A stretch of DNA of 64,000 bases from Paludibacter sp. Its GTDB lineage: Bacteria; Bacteroidota; Bacteroidia; Bacteroidales; Paludibacteraceae. This document shows positions 46,101 to 55,496 of this stretch, in pieces. Below the pieces are notes generated by a model that was not told the DNA's origin, made no database searches, and was given only the letters and a program-made list of their open reading frames with translations. The first letter of the stretch is position 1, and the number at the start of each line of letters is the position of its first letter. Location of the stretch: contig JAMPAY010000001.1 in NCBI GenBank assembly GCA_023666945.1, positions 155,882 through 219,881 on the forward strand, read 5' to 3'. Made by a program: the position numbers and the translations under genes.

Positions 46101-48793
46101 TGCGTCACAGGAAGGGATATTACATAGGAGTATTGCTCTGCACGGTAAGTTGGTTTGCCTCGTGTTCTACACAAAAGAACACATGGGCAAGCCGCAATTA
46201 TCATGCGACCACTACCCGCTATAATATCTACTTCAACGGTAATCTTTCTTTTGAAGAAGGGCTGAAAGCCATTGATGCTGCTAACGAAGATGATTTTTCG
46301 CAGGTGATTCCTCTCTATCCAGTGAGCAACCATACCGCAGCAGAAGCCGCAGTTTCTCAGATGGATCGCACGATAGAGAAATGCCGTAAGTGCATAAAAC
46401 TGCACTCCATAAAAAAGAAACCCAAGGCTGACCCCAAAAAACACAACGACCCGAAGTACCAAGCCTTTTTACGTCAAAACGAGTTTAACAGATACATGTG
46501 GGAAGCGTGGGTTTTGCTCGGTAAAGCAGAATTTCATAAAGGAGATTTTCTTGGTTCGATTGGTACTTTCAACTACATAGCCCGCGACTATCAGAACGAT
46601 AAAAACATAGTAGCCATTTGCCAACTTTGGACAGTGCGCGCCTATGCGGAAATGGGATGGCTATACGAAGCAGAAGAGGTGATGCAGAAAATCAACCAGG
46701 ACGACCTGAGTCGTAAGTATGCCTACCTATATGCTGCCGTGAATGCAGATTTGAAACTAAAGACACAACAATATAGAGAGGCTATTCCGTTCGTAAAAAT
46801 AGCCCTTAAAGATGAAAGCAGAGCAGAAAAGACACGCTACAACTACGTATTGGGACAACTATACGAACTGCAAGGTAACAAAAAAGCAGCGATCGAAGCC
46901 TACCGAAAAGTAACGACACAGAATCCGTCAGCAGCAATGGATTTCAGTGCACGTATTAAGCAAATGGAACTATCGGGTGATATTGTCCATTTGAAAAAGA
47001 TGGCCAACCAATATAAATATCGTGACAAATTGGACTATGTATATGGCGCGTTGGGAAATATCTATCTGCAGAAAGGCGATACGACCGAAGCATTGAAGAA
47101 TTACCAAACAGCCATAGATAACAGTACACAGGGCGGTATACAGAAAGCCATGGTATTGATTATAGCCGGAGATTTATACTATCAGCAACGTGACTATAAC
47201 AACGCTCAACCGTGTTATACGGAGGCAGTAAACCTCATTTCGTCGGAGATGCCGGATTATAGACGTATAGCCAAACGTGCAGAGACCTTGGATGAACTGA
47301 TAGTGGAATATAACACAGTGGTTTTACAAGACTCGTTGCAGCATTTGAGTACTTTATCGGAAGAAGAACAATTGGCAATCGTAAAAGAAGTGATTGCGGC
47401 CCAAGAAAGAGCAGAGCAAGAGGCTTTGGAGAAAGCCGCTCAAGCGGCTCGTGAAGCACAAAACGGCGGAGGATTGCAAAGTGTCAATACCCAAAATATG
47501 CTTGGCGGCGGAGGAGGTTCTGCAGAATGGTATTTTTACAATCCGCAGTTGATGCGCTCAGGCAAACAAGTATTCGTACAACGTTGGGGTAATCGTCCGT
47601 TGGAAGACAATTGGCGTCGCATCAGCAAAACGACATTTTCTTTGGGAGATAACTTGACGGATGACTTTGCGCAAAACGACTCCATACAAACAGACAGCCT
47701 GCGCAATAACCAACCTACAACCAATCAGAAAGACCCACAATTTTATCTGCAACAAATTCCGAAAACAGCAGAAGAAATAACCGCATCGAATGCCTTGATT
47801 GCTACGGCACTCTATAATATGGTATACATATACCAAGATAAGGTGGGAGATATGACATTAGCCAATGAAACATACCAAGAGTTCCGCAGGCGTTTCCCCA
47901 ATGATAGCAGATTGGCAGACCTATATTACACTCTCTATTTGACTTGTTTGAAAAAAGACGACATAGCCAGTGCCGAAATATACAAGAATCATATCGTACA
48001 AGAATTTCCTGAGAGCAAGCAAGCCAGTATTGTAAGCGACCCCAATTATTTCAAACGCTTGCAACGCATGGCCATGGAACAAGATTCGCTTTATGAGGAT
48101 ACTTATACACATTACAAAAACAACAACTTTTCTCCCGTAAAGCAAAACACTGCCTACGCAGAAGAACATTATCCATTTTCACCCTTAATGCCTAAATTTT
48201 TGTTCCTTAACGCTATAGCCGTTGCTAAAACAGAAGGACAAGATGCTTTTATTGCGTCATTGCGCGACATGGTGCATCGTTATCCGGAAAGTGAGACGGG
48301 TGCTATGGCCAAAGACATGCTTGCCATGATGAATCAAGGCATGGAGAGCCAGCAAGGCGGAACAGTGGGTAATATTACCGCTCAACGAACGATGAAAGAA
48401 GAAACGACCGATTCGGTGAATACACAAACATTCTCATTGGAACGAAAAGAAAACAGTACGATACTGATTTATTTGCATACAGATGAAGCAGGGCTTAACA
48501 ATCTACTCTATCAGGTGGCACTCTTCAATTTCTCGCAATTCCTCATCAAAGATTTTGATCTGAAAACTATTCCTATGTTTGGCAACAACGGGCAATCTGC
48601 ATTACAAATATCAGGTTTCGACAGTATGGATGAAACAGATTGGTATTGTTCTTTACTTATGCAAAATATGGAATTGCAAAAATTGTTTGAGCAAATGCAA
48701 GTAGAAATAATCAGCATCACAGACACCAATTATCCACTACTATTTCATCCGTACAGCATAGAGGAATACAAGAAATTTGCCGATGGTTTATAA
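46100..48793 (+). CDS. TPR lipoprotein, PorW/SprE-like
   Basis: About 897 residues. A lipoprotein signal ends in FASC (Cys near 22), followed by NYHATTTRYNIYFNGNLSFEEGLKA, the entry region of SprE/PorW proteins. Several tetratricopeptide repeats follow (for example AWVLLGKAEFHKGDFLGSIGTFNYIARDY and DYVYGALGNIYLQKGDTTEALKNYQTAI). Then come a Glu/Ala-rich coiled coil near 430-455, a Gly-rich linker, and a second repeat region with MVYIYQDKVGDMTLANETYQEFRRRFP. SprE/PorW supports gliding or type IX secretion in Flavobacterium and Porphyromonas; homologues also occur in species without that system. No other T9SS gene is in the window. It begins at ATG 46100, overlapping galM by one base. Confidence 0.8.
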   Translation: MRHRKGYYIGVLLCTVSWFASCSTQKNTWASRNYHATTTRYNIYFNGNLSFEEGLKAIDAANEDDFSQVIPLYPVSNHTAAEAAVSQMDRTIEKCRKCIKLHSIKKKPKADPKKHNDPKYQAFLRQNEFNRYMWEAWVLLGKAEFHKGDFLGSIGTFNYIARDYQNDKNIVAICQLWTVRAYAEMGWLYEAEEVMQKINQDDLSRKYAYLYAAVNADLKLKTQQYREAIPFVKIALKDESRAEKTRYNYVLGQLYELQGNKKAAIEAYRKVTTQNPSAAMDFSARIKQMELSGDIVHLKKMANQYKYRDKLDYVYGALGNIYLQKGDTTEALKNYQTAIDNSTQGGIQKAMVLIIAGDLYYQQRDYNNAQPCYTEAVNLISSEMPDYRRIAKRAETLDELIVEYNTVVLQDSLQHLSTLSEEEQLAIVKEVIAAQERAEQEALEKAAQAAREAQNGGGLQSVNTQNMLGGGGGSAEWYFYNPQLMRSGKQVFVQRWGNRPLEDNWRRISKTTFSLGDNLTDDFAQNDSIQTDSLRNNQPTTNQKDPQFYLQQIPKTAEEITASNALIATALYNMVYIYQDKVGDMTLANETYQEFRRRFPNDSRLADLYYTLYLTCLKKDDIASAEIYKNHIVQEFPESKQASIVSDPNYFKRLQRMAMEQDSLYEDTYTHYKNNNFSPVKQNTAYAEEHYPFSPLMPKFLFLNAIAVAKTEGQDAFIASLRDMVHRYPESETGAMAKDMLAMMNQGMESQQGGTVGNITAQRTMKEETTDSVNTQTFSLERKENSTILIYLHTDEAGLNNLLYQVALFNFSQFLIKDFDLKTIPMFGNNGQSALQISGFDSMDETDWYCSLLMQNMELQKLFEQMQVEIISITDTNYPLLFHPYSIEEYKKFADGL

Positions 48794-49054
48794 TCCACAA
48801 CATCATTGACATATTAACGGATAGCCTTTGAGCGATATAACCGAATCGGCTTTCTGCATGGCTTAATCCACATAACAAATTAAGTAACCGTCGGAGAAAC
48901 AACGGCAAGATAGGACAACAACCGCTTACCCCCAATAGGGCACGTAACCAAAAAAGAGTACTATCCGAAACTATTGTACAAACAAAATATTCGATGAAGA
49001 TAATTTCTTCATCGAATAGATGCTAATAAACGGAGAGATATGGTATAGAACGCA
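48794..49054. other. 261-bp gap between convergent genes
   Basis: No gene is seen. A hairpin terminator (48988-49018) lies toward the plsC end. TTGACATATT at 48806-48815 matches part of the R1/R3 element, but the GTCTCGT array is missing. Confidence 0.5.
48988..49018. terminator. hairpin between the TPR lipoprotein gene and plsC
   Basis: A perfect 12-bp stem (TATTCGATGAAG / CTTCATCGAATA) with a 7-nt loop between convergent genes. Confidence 0.65.
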
Positions 49055-49774
49055 TTAATGGGCAGTCATACCGGCAATTACCGCCTCTCTCACCACGCGA
49101 ATGGCTTCATCGCGTTCTTCGGGAGCATAAATAGAAACATCCATAGGTTTCCCAATCCGCATCTTGATGGGATGCCATTTGGCATAAAAACGTTTTTTAG
49201 GCATCACTTCATAGCATCCCGAAAGGGAAATAGGTATTACAGGAAGCTTGAGATCGGACGCAATGGAGAATGCTCCTCGTTTGAAACGCCCGACTTCGCC
49301 CGTAAGCGAACGTGTTCCCTCCGGGAAAATGACCACACATATACCATCTTTAAGAATGTGTTCGGCTTGTTCGATACTATGTTTGGCTGCTGCACGACTA
49401 CGTCGATCAAGATAGATATGTCCTGCCGCCGCACAAGCAGCACCGATAAAAGGAACCTTGCGCAGTTCCTGCTTCATAATCCACTTAAAAATGACAGGTA
49501 ACCAACCATAGATAACAAAAACATCGGGGGTTCCTTGATGATTACTGACAAAAACATAGGATTGCCCCGGCGTTATGTTTTCGAGTCCTTCCACCTCAAC
49601 AGGTAACAAGAGCAACCAGCAGAACGAGCGTGCCCAAAATTGTTGAACAGCATGTACCCATGCAGCATTACGCCAAGGCATAGCAATAATCGTAACCAAT
49701 GCAGTAAATAAGGTCAGTACTAAATAGATTGGCAAAGCAATCAGATATTGATAGATGATGTATAGGACTTTCAT
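49055..49774 (-). CDS. plsC: 1-acyl-sn-glycerol-3-phosphate acyltransferase
   Basis: A 239-residue membrane-bound acyltransferase. An N-terminal hydrophobic stretch (residues 5-32) precedes the catalytic HX4D motif NHQGTPD (H79, D84) and the substrate-binding FPEGTRS (150-156). PVIPISLSG and PIKMRIGKPMDVS follow as motifs III/IV. It makes phosphatidic acid from lysophosphatidic acid. It is on the same strand as the PfkB kinase gene 57 bp upstream. Confidence 0.93.
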   Translation of the reverse strand: MKVLYIIYQYLIALPIYLVLTLFTALVTIIAMPWRNAAWVHAVQQFWARSFCWLLLLPVEVEGLENITPGQSYVFVSNHQGTPDVFVIYGWLPVIFKWIMKQELRKVPFIGAACAAAGHIYLDRRSRAAAKHSIEQAEHILKDGICVVIFPEGTRSLTGEVGRFKRGAFSIASDLKLPVIPISLSGCYEVMPKKRFYAKWHPIKMRIGKPMDVSIYAPEERDEAIRVVREAVIAGMTAH

Positions 49775-49831
49775 TGTATACCCATTTAAAGATATGATAT
49801 TATTCTCTTAACTATATAGCCTCAGGGGCTT

Positions 49832-50830
49832 TTAATTGTCGGCATGCATCATAAAACCACGATAGAGTGCGCAGATACGCCGAATTTCGTTCCATGTTTC
49901 TTCCGAGAGTTGAGTACCAACGACCTCAACGACACGTCCTGCCGCCAATGTACCAATCTCAGCACAACGCCGAATATCAAAACCATCGGCCAAACCATGC
50001 AAAAAACCGGCTGCATAAAAATCGCCCGCCCCCGTAGAATCCAAGCAACGTGAGGCAATAGCCCCGATTTGACACACTTCTGTGCCGCATTGCACATACG
50101 ATCCTCTTTTTCCGACTTTTACGACTGCGATTTTGCATTGTCGTGCTATGGCAGCGACAGCCTGTTGAGGCGGCAAATGTGTATAGGCATAACTTTCGTC
50201 TTCATTAGCAAAAACGATATCAACATAGTCGCTGACCAACTTATGTAAAAAATCTCGATTTTCGTTTACCACATTATAACTGGCAAGGTCGATTGATACT
50301 GTCAGACCTGCATCTTTGGCTAATGTGATAGCCTTTTCGATAAGCGCATGGTTTTGTACCATATAACCTTCGATATGGAATATATCGTATCCGAAGAATG
50401 CCTCTTTGCGTATATCATCGGGTCCCAAGTCGGCAGACGCACCAAGGTAGGTACACATTGTGCGTTCTCCATCGGGCGTAATAAGTACCGTACAACACCC
50501 AGACATAAGAGAAGAGGGAAGCAGAAAAGGTTTTACCCCATTTTTGAGCATATCATTGCGATAGAATTCCCCAACCTCGTCGTTTCCCAACTTGCCAATA
50601 AACGCTGCTTTTCCTCCTAAAAGTGCTATTGCATTGATAGTATTGGAAGCACTTCCACCCGCAACCATGGTCTTTCTCACCTGTTCAAACCGCCTTTGCA
50701 CTGCCAAAGCGGTGTCAAAATTAATCAAATTCATGCTCCCTTTGGGCAAATTGAGTGCTTTTACATCTTCTTCCTGAACTTGTAAAAGTACGTCTGTCAG
50801 TGCATTACCTAATCCAATAATCTTTTTCAT
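49832..50830 (-). CDS. PfkB-family carbohydrate/adenosine kinase
   Basis: A 332-residue ribokinase-like kinase. MKKIIGLGNALTDVLLQV at the start, GGSASNTINAIALLGGKAAFIGKLG near 50-75 (PfkB signature 1) and DSTGAGDFYAAGFLHGLA (signature 2 with the catalytic Asp) define the family. The N-terminal GNALTDVL and overall form are closest to adenosine kinase-like members of Bacteroidetes; the true substrate could be another nucleoside or a sugar. The ATG at 50830 was chosen; the longer frame runs through the promoter region. TACCTTTG on the minus strand at 50854-50861 is its likely -7 box. Confidence 0.88.
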   Translation of the reverse strand: MKKIIGLGNALTDVLLQVQEEDVKALNLPKGSMNLINFDTALAVQRRFEQVRKTMVAGGSASNTINAIALLGGKAAFIGKLGNDEVGEFYRNDMLKNGVKPFLLPSSLMSGCCTVLITPDGERTMCTYLGASADLGPDDIRKEAFFGYDIFHIEGYMVQNHALIEKAITLAKDAGLTVSIDLASYNVVNENRDFLHKLVSDYVDIVFANEDESYAYTHLPPQQAVAAIARQCKIAVVKVGKRGSYVQCGTEVCQIGAIASRCLDSTGAGDFYAAGFLHGLADGFDIRRCAEIGTLAAGRVVEVVGTQLSEETWNEIRRICALYRGFMMHADN

Positions 50831-50861
50831 AAAAAAAACACGAAAAATTTTCGCAAAGGTA

Positions 50862-50892
50862 TTGTTTTTTTTTGAAAAAACCTCTACCTTTG
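50862..50892 (+). promoter_or_regulatory. promoter of tRNA-Asn
   Basis: TTG (50862-50864), a 20-bp spacer and TACCTTTG (50885-50892). The PfkB gene's -7 box on the other strand ends next to it. Confidence 0.6.
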
Positions 50893-50945
50893 CACCGCAA
50901 TTTTGAAGGAAAAACAACAACGGTTGTGAATTCAGTTTGCCAAAC

Positions 50946-51019
50946 GCTTCCTTAGCTCAGTCGGTTAGAGCATCTGACTGTTAATCAGGGGGTCCAAGGT
51001 TCAAGTCCTTGAGGGAGCG
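50946..51019 (+). tRNA. tRNA-Asn (GTT)
   Basis: A complete 74-nt cloverleaf: acceptor GCTTCCT/AGGGAGC with one wobble pair, D-stem GCTC/GAGC, anticodon stem TCTGA/TCAGG with loop CTGTTAA (anticodon GTT), T-arm CAAGG-TTCAAGT-CCTTG and discriminator G. CCA is not encoded. Confidence 0.95.
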
Positions 51020-51022
51020 CGA

Positions 51023-51060
51023 AAAAAACGAATACCAAGAATGGTATTCGTTTTTTGTTT
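51023..51060 (+). terminator. terminator of tRNA-Asn
   Basis: A 14-bp stem (51023-51036 with 51043-51056, core CGAATACC/GGTATTCG), a 6-nt loop and a T-rich end. Confidence 0.88.
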
Positions 51061-51181
51061 TGTATATACTATATATTGATTTTATAGTTACTATGAGATT
51101 GTTTTTAAAGTAGGTGAAGAATCATCGTTAAAGATGTTTGGCAGTTCATCGGTTTCCAATACATTGAAAAAATCAAAGTGA

Positions 51182-51213
51182 TTTGTGAGAATGAATATTT
51201 TTGATTAGTTTTG
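51182..51213 (+). promoter_or_regulatory. promoter of the mreB cell-shape operon
   Basis: TTTG (51182-51185), a 20-bp spacer and TAGTTTTG (51206-51213), about 87 bp before the mreB ATG. Confidence 0.5.
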
Positions 51214-51299
51214 CAAACGGTAAAATACAATGATACGCATATGCTAAAAACATATCTATCTTGTTAAACATAAGATATTTAACACATAAATAGAAACAC

Positions 51300-52319
51300 A
51301 TGAGTCTGTTTTCATTAACACAAGAAATTGCCATTGACTTAGGGACGGCAAATACGATTATCATCTGCGATGACAAAGTTGTAGTGGACGAACCTTCGGT
51401 AGTTGCCATAAGTATGAAAGATAATCAGATGGTAGCAGTAGGCAGGAAAGCTCAGCAAATGATAGGTAAAGGAGGACATATGATTCGTACCGTACGCCCG
51501 CTGCGCGATGGTGTTATAGCGGATTTTCAGGCTTGCGAGATGATGATACGCGGACTCATAAAAATGATTCCGAAGAAAAACAAGATTTTCAGTCCGAACA
51601 TAAAAATGGTGGTATGTATTCCCTCGGGCAGTACGGAAGTGGAAATACGTGCCGTACGCGACAGCAGTGAACACGCAGGAGGAAGGGATGTATATATGAT
51701 ATACGAACCAATGGCCGCTGCCATAGGTATGGGAATTGACGTGGAGAGCCCGAATGGATGTATGATTGTAGACATAGGCGGTGGTACGACTGAAATTGCA
51801 GTAATATCGTTGGGCGGAATTGTTACGAACAAATCGATAAAAACAGCCGGTGATGATCTAAATCAAGACATCATTGAGTACATGGGTCGTATGCACAATT
51901 TGCGCATAGATGAACCTACGGCAGAACGCATTAAGTTGAGAGTAGGTTCTGCATTGACAGAACTTGAGAACCCGCCTGAGGACTTTATGGTTATCGGTCC
52001 GAACAAGGTAACCGCCCTACCTATGGAAGTGCCTGTAAGTTATCAGGAAATAGCCCATTGTTTGGAGAAATCGATATCGAAGATAGAAAATGCAGTACTG
52101 CAAGCCTTGGAAGGAACTCCTTCGGAGTTATACTCAGACATTGTAAAACAAGGCATTTATTTGGCAGGAGGCGGTGCATTATTGCACGGACTTGCCAAAC
52201 GCTTGAGTGATAAAATAACAATTCAGTTCCATGTAGCAGAAGATCCATTGCATGCAGTGGCCCATGGTACAGGTATTGCATTGAAAAACGTAGATAGGTT
52301 TAATTTCCTGATTCGTTAA
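51300..52319 (+). CDS. mreB: rod shape-determining protein MreB
   Basis: A 339-residue bacterial actin. Phosphate 1 loop IAIDLGTANTII is near 10-21, KAQQMIGK-like segments follow, and phosphate 2 CMIVDIGGGTTEIAVIS is near 154-170. The adenosine motif is LAGGGALLHGLAKRL. It polymerises under the inner membrane and organises the elongation machinery. It heads the mreB-mreC-mreD-mrdA-rodA operon, with the partner genes in the standard order. Confidence 0.97.
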   Translation: MSLFSLTQEIAIDLGTANTIIICDDKVVVDEPSVVAISMKDNQMVAVGRKAQQMIGKGGHMIRTVRPLRDGVIADFQACEMMIRGLIKMIPKKNKIFSPNIKMVVCIPSGSTEVEIRAVRDSSEHAGGRDVYMIYEPMAAAIGMGIDVESPNGCMIVDIGGGTTEIAVISLGGIVTNKSIKTAGDDLNQDIIEYMGRMHNLRIDEPTAERIKLRVGSALTELENPPEDFMVIGPNKVTALPMEVPVSYQEIAHCLEKSISKIENAVLQALEGTPSELYSDIVKQGIYLAGGGALLHGLAKRLSDKITIQFHVAEDPLHAVAHGTGIALKNVDRFNFLIR

Positions 52320-52340
52320 GAAAACCGGGGAAAACCTCCA

Positions 52341-53162
52341 ATGAAGAGTCTGTTGCAATTTTTATTGAGGAACAGTACTTTCTTATTGTTTGTTGTATTG
52401 GAAGTACTATCAATCATACTCATCGTACATTATAATGAGTATGCACAGAGTGCAATATTCTCTTCGACAAATCGTATGACTGCAGGGATTTACTCTACCT
52501 GCAATACAATAAGCAGTTACTTTCAGTTGCGTAACGAAAATAATGTACTAACAGAAGAAAATACTGCGCTCAGAAATGAACTAAGTATTCTTCGCCAACA
52601 AATAGAAGAAGATTCGATTGCGGAGACGTTAACAACCTCTCCATTTAGTTTTGTAGCAGCAAAAATAATAAATCTGACTACCTATCAACAAAAGAATTAT
52701 CTCACTCTAAACAAAGGAAGCAAAGATGGAATAATGCCCAATATGGGAGTGATTAACAATGACGGTGTTGTGGGCATCGTTTCGACGGTATCGGAACATT
52801 ACGCTTTAGTTATTCCGATTCTGCATCAGAAGTTTACAGTAAGTGGCAAATTGTGTAAAAATGGCGAAATAGGTACATTGCATTGGGACGGCAAAGATTA
52901 TCGCTACGCTAAATTTAATGACATAGGTCGACATATATCCGTTAGTGAAGGAGATACGATTGTTACCAGCGGATTATCCGCTATTTTCCCTGAAGGAATT
53001 CCTATTGGGGTTATTTATAAGGACAAAGTAGAAGAAGGCGATGCTTATCATAATATAGATATTGCTTTGTGCGTAAATTTCAGAAGGCTACGCAACGTCT
53101 GCATTATACAAAACAGCGCACTACAAGAAATACAACAACTACAACAATATGCCCAACCATGA
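52341..53162 (+). CDS. mreC: rod shape-determining protein MreC
   Basis: A 273-residue protein. A membrane segment near residues 12-30 is followed by a coiled coil (NNVLTEENTALRNELSILRQQIEED) and the periplasmic beta-barrel domain with NKGSKDGIMPNMGVINNDGVVGIV and TSGLSAIFPEGIPIG. It links MreB/MreD inside to PBP2 and RodA outside. It overlaps mreD by ATGA and follows mreB by 21 bp. Confidence 0.94.
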   Translation: MKSLLQFLLRNSTFLLFVVLEVLSIILIVHYNEYAQSAIFSSTNRMTAGIYSTCNTISSYFQLRNENNVLTEENTALRNELSILRQQIEEDSIAETLTTSPFSFVAAKIINLTTYQQKNYLTLNKGSKDGIMPNMGVINNDGVVGIVSTVSEHYALVIPILHQKFTVSGKLCKNGEIGTLHWDGKDYRYAKFNDIGRHISVSEGDTIVTSGLSAIFPEGIPIGVIYKDKVEEGDAYHNIDIALCVNFRRLRNVCIIQNSALQEIQQLQQYAQP

Positions 53163-53653
53163 ATCTATGGATTGAAAACATATTGCGTTATTTTGTTCTT
53201 ATATTGTTGCAGGTATTGCTTATTAACAATCTGCAACTCTTGGGATTGTGTCACCCTTGCATCTATATAGTAATATTATTGTCGTTACCCGTATCCATAC
53301 CACGTTGGTTGGAATTGTTTATAGGATTCTGCACGGGACTATGTATTGATATATTTTGCAATAGTTTGGGCGTACACGCAGCAAGTTGCACACTAATAGC
53401 CTATCTTCGTCCTTTGTGCATACGCAAACTAATTCTTGAAAACGAACGTATTACGAGCACTCCAAATGGCAAAAGTTTCGGTAGAATAAACTACATAAAG
53501 TATGTGATTATACTGACTGTAATACATCATTTTGCTGTTTTCAGCCTGTCTGCCTTTTCGTTTCATAACTGGTGGTTGACGCTACTACAAATTATAGTAA
53601 GCACAACTGTTTCGGTTGGTATGATTCTCGGTTATGACCTACTAAAACATTAA
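53159..53653 (+). CDS. mreD: rod shape-determining protein MreD
   Basis: A 164-residue protein with about five membrane helices. It begins MNLWIENILRYFVLILLQVLLINNLQLLG and has PRWLELFIGFCTGLCIDIFCNSLGVHAASCTLIAYLRP, the conserved MreD core. The ATG at 53159 overlaps the mreC stop, as is usual for this pair; a longer frame beginning inside mreC has no membrane or family character. It is the membrane scaffold of the elongasome. Confidence 0.9.
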   Translation: MNLWIENILRYFVLILLQVLLINNLQLLGLCHPCIYIVILLSLPVSIPRWLELFIGFCTGLCIDIFCNSLGVHAASCTLIAYLRPLCIRKLILENERITSTPNGKSFGRINYIKYVIILTVIHHFAVFSLSAFSFHNWWLTLLQIIVSTTVSVGMILGYDLLKH

Positions 53654-53654
53654 T

Positions 53655-55496
53655 ATGATAAATGACAGATATTATAAGCGTCGCTATGTGATTTCCGCCC
53701 TCATTATCGGGGTGGTACTTGTTTATATAGGACAATTATTTTACCTGCAAATTATTGACCAGACAACCAAAAGCAGAGCAGACAAAAATGCTCTTGTGAA
53801 ACAAACGATCTACCCGCCACGCGGCTTGATATACGATAGAAACGGAGAGTTACTTGTATTCAACCAACCCATTTATGAAGTAACGATGACCATGCAAGAA
53901 ATGGGAAAACAGTTTGATACAATAGCGTTTTGCCAAACGCTACAGATTGATACTTCCTATTTCAGAAAACGAATTGCAGACATACGTAATACACGACTAA
54001 ACCGTGGTTTTTCGCGACATACTCCACAGATATTTCTATCTCAATTAAGCAAAGAGGAGATTGCACCTTTGCAAGAATCGCTTTACCAATTTCCGGGAAT
54101 ACAAATACGTAAACGCACTCTACGAGGATATAACTACCCTGTGGCAGCACATGTATTGGGAAGTGTGGGTGAAGTATCGCAAAAAGATATTGACAAAGAC
54201 ACTTATTACACAATTGGAGATTATTGCGGACGAGACGGTATTGAACGCACCTACGAAAACATATTACGCGGGACAAAAGGCACAGAAGTACTACTAAGAG
54301 ATGTGAGAGGCAGAATACAAGGCAGTTATAAAAACGGAGAATTAGATACCCCGGCAAGCAAAGGCGAAGATATTATATTAACATTGGACATACAACTGCA
54401 ATGTCTTGCAGAAGAATTACTAAACGGGAAAATAGGCAGCGTAGTAGCTATAGAGCCACACAGTGGCGAGATTTTGGCTCTGGCATCGAACCCTACTTGG
54501 AACCCTGCTCTATTGGTAGGCAAAGAACGTTCACATAATTATCAGACACTGCAAAAAGATCCGACCAAACCCTTACTGAACAGAGCGACACAAGCACAAT
54601 ATCCTCCAGGGTCTCCCTTTAAACTATTACAATCGCTCATAGGCTTGCAACAAGGAACATTAACCCCCAACACCAAATACGCTTGTAGCGGGAAGGGTTC
54701 AAAACCCATAAGTTGTACACATAGCCACGGCTCTCCCATAGCCCTCTTGAATGCTATAGAACAAAGTTGCAACCCTTATTTTTGGTGTACATTTCGAGAC
54801 ATGTTGGAAGCAGATGGTTATGGCAAAAATAATACGTTATTTCGCCAACGCTATGAAATATGGCGTAATGATGTTATGGAATTTGGATATGGACAACGTT
54901 TTAGCGATTCTGACATAGCAGAGCAATCGGCAGGAAACATACCCACCACAGGTTTTTACGACAGATACTACGGCAAAACAGGTTGGAAAGCCATTACCAT
55001 ACGCTCGCTTGCCATTGGACAAGGAGAAATTCTTGCTACTCCACTGCAATTGGCCAATATGGCTGCTACAATTGCCAATGACGGATACTATATTACCCCT
55101 CACTTAAACAAAAACGACAGCATGCTTACACACAAGCACAATACAAGTATTGATAAAAAACATTTCATTACCGTAAAGCAAGGAATGGAGCAAGTGATGA
55201 CAAATGGAACCGGAAGATATTACCAAATAGACGGAATCAAAATGGGAGGAAAAACAGGTACTGCACAAGCCGGAAAAGGGAAACAAGATCATGCTATATT
55301 TATATGTATTGCTCCTATTGAAAACCCTGCAATAGCGATTGCCGTAGTAGTGGAAAATGCCGGATTCGGAGCCACATGGGCAGCTCCTATAGCCAGTCTA
55401 TTAGCAGAAAAATACCTTACCGATACGATTATACGCCAACCACTATATGACCGCATATCTACTTCTATATTAAACCCTAATGTCCAGAAACGATAA
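53655..55496 (+). CDS. mrdA: penicillin-binding protein 2 (elongation transpeptidase)
   Basis: A 613-residue class B PBP. An N-terminal membrane anchor (residues 11-30) is followed by the dimerisation domain (PPRGLIYDRNGELLVFNQP) and the transpeptidase domain. Catalytic motifs are SxxK with S320 and K323 in PGSPFK, SxN at 371-373 (SCN) and KTG at 533-535. Pro replaces the usual Thr after the nucleophile, which I believe is common in this phylum. It crosslinks peptidoglycan during elongation with RodA, whose gene overlaps it by 17 bp. Confidence 0.95.
   Translation: MINDRYYKRRYVISALIIGVVLVYIGQLFYLQIIDQTTKSRADKNALVKQTIYPPRGLIYDRNGELLVFNQPIYEVTMTMQEMGKQFDTIAFCQTLQIDTSYFRKRIADIRNTRLNRGFSRHTPQIFLSQLSKEEIAPLQESLYQFPGIQIRKRTLRGYNYPVAAHVLGSVGEVSQKDIDKDTYYTIGDYCGRDGIERTYENILRGTKGTEVLLRDVRGRIQGSYKNGELDTPASKGEDIILTLDIQLQCLAEELLNGKIGSVVAIEPHSGEILALASNPTWNPALLVGKERSHNYQTLQKDPTKPLLNRATQAQYPPGSPFKLLQSLIGLQQGTLTPNTKYACSGKGSKPISCTHSHGSPIALLNAIEQSCNPYFWCTFRDMLEADGYGKNNTLFRQRYEIWRNDVMEFGYGQRFSDSDIAEQSAGNIPTTGFYDRYYGKTGWKAITIRSLAIGQGEILATPLQLANMAATIANDGYYITPHLNKNDSMLTHKHNTSIDKKHFITVKQGMEQVMTNGTGRYYQIDGIKMGGKTGTAQAGKGKQDHAIFICIAPIENPAIAIAVVVENAGFGATWAAPIASLLAEKYLTDTIIRQPLYDRISTSILNPNVQKR

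Noticed and set aside
48806..48815. TTGACATATT followed by AACGGATA, resembling the left half of element R1
   Set aside because: Only ten bases match contiguously, and the 11-bp-phased GTCTCGT words are absent; a chance match in AT-rich DNA is possible.
53069..53158. N-terminal extension of MreD inside mreC
   Set aside because: The extension reads as a shifted mreC frame; the ATG overlapping the mreC stop gives the family start.
54610..54630. SPFK instead of STxK at the PBP2 active site as a possible resistance change
   Set aside because: The SxxK pattern is preserved and Pro at this place appears usual for Bacteroidetes PBP2.
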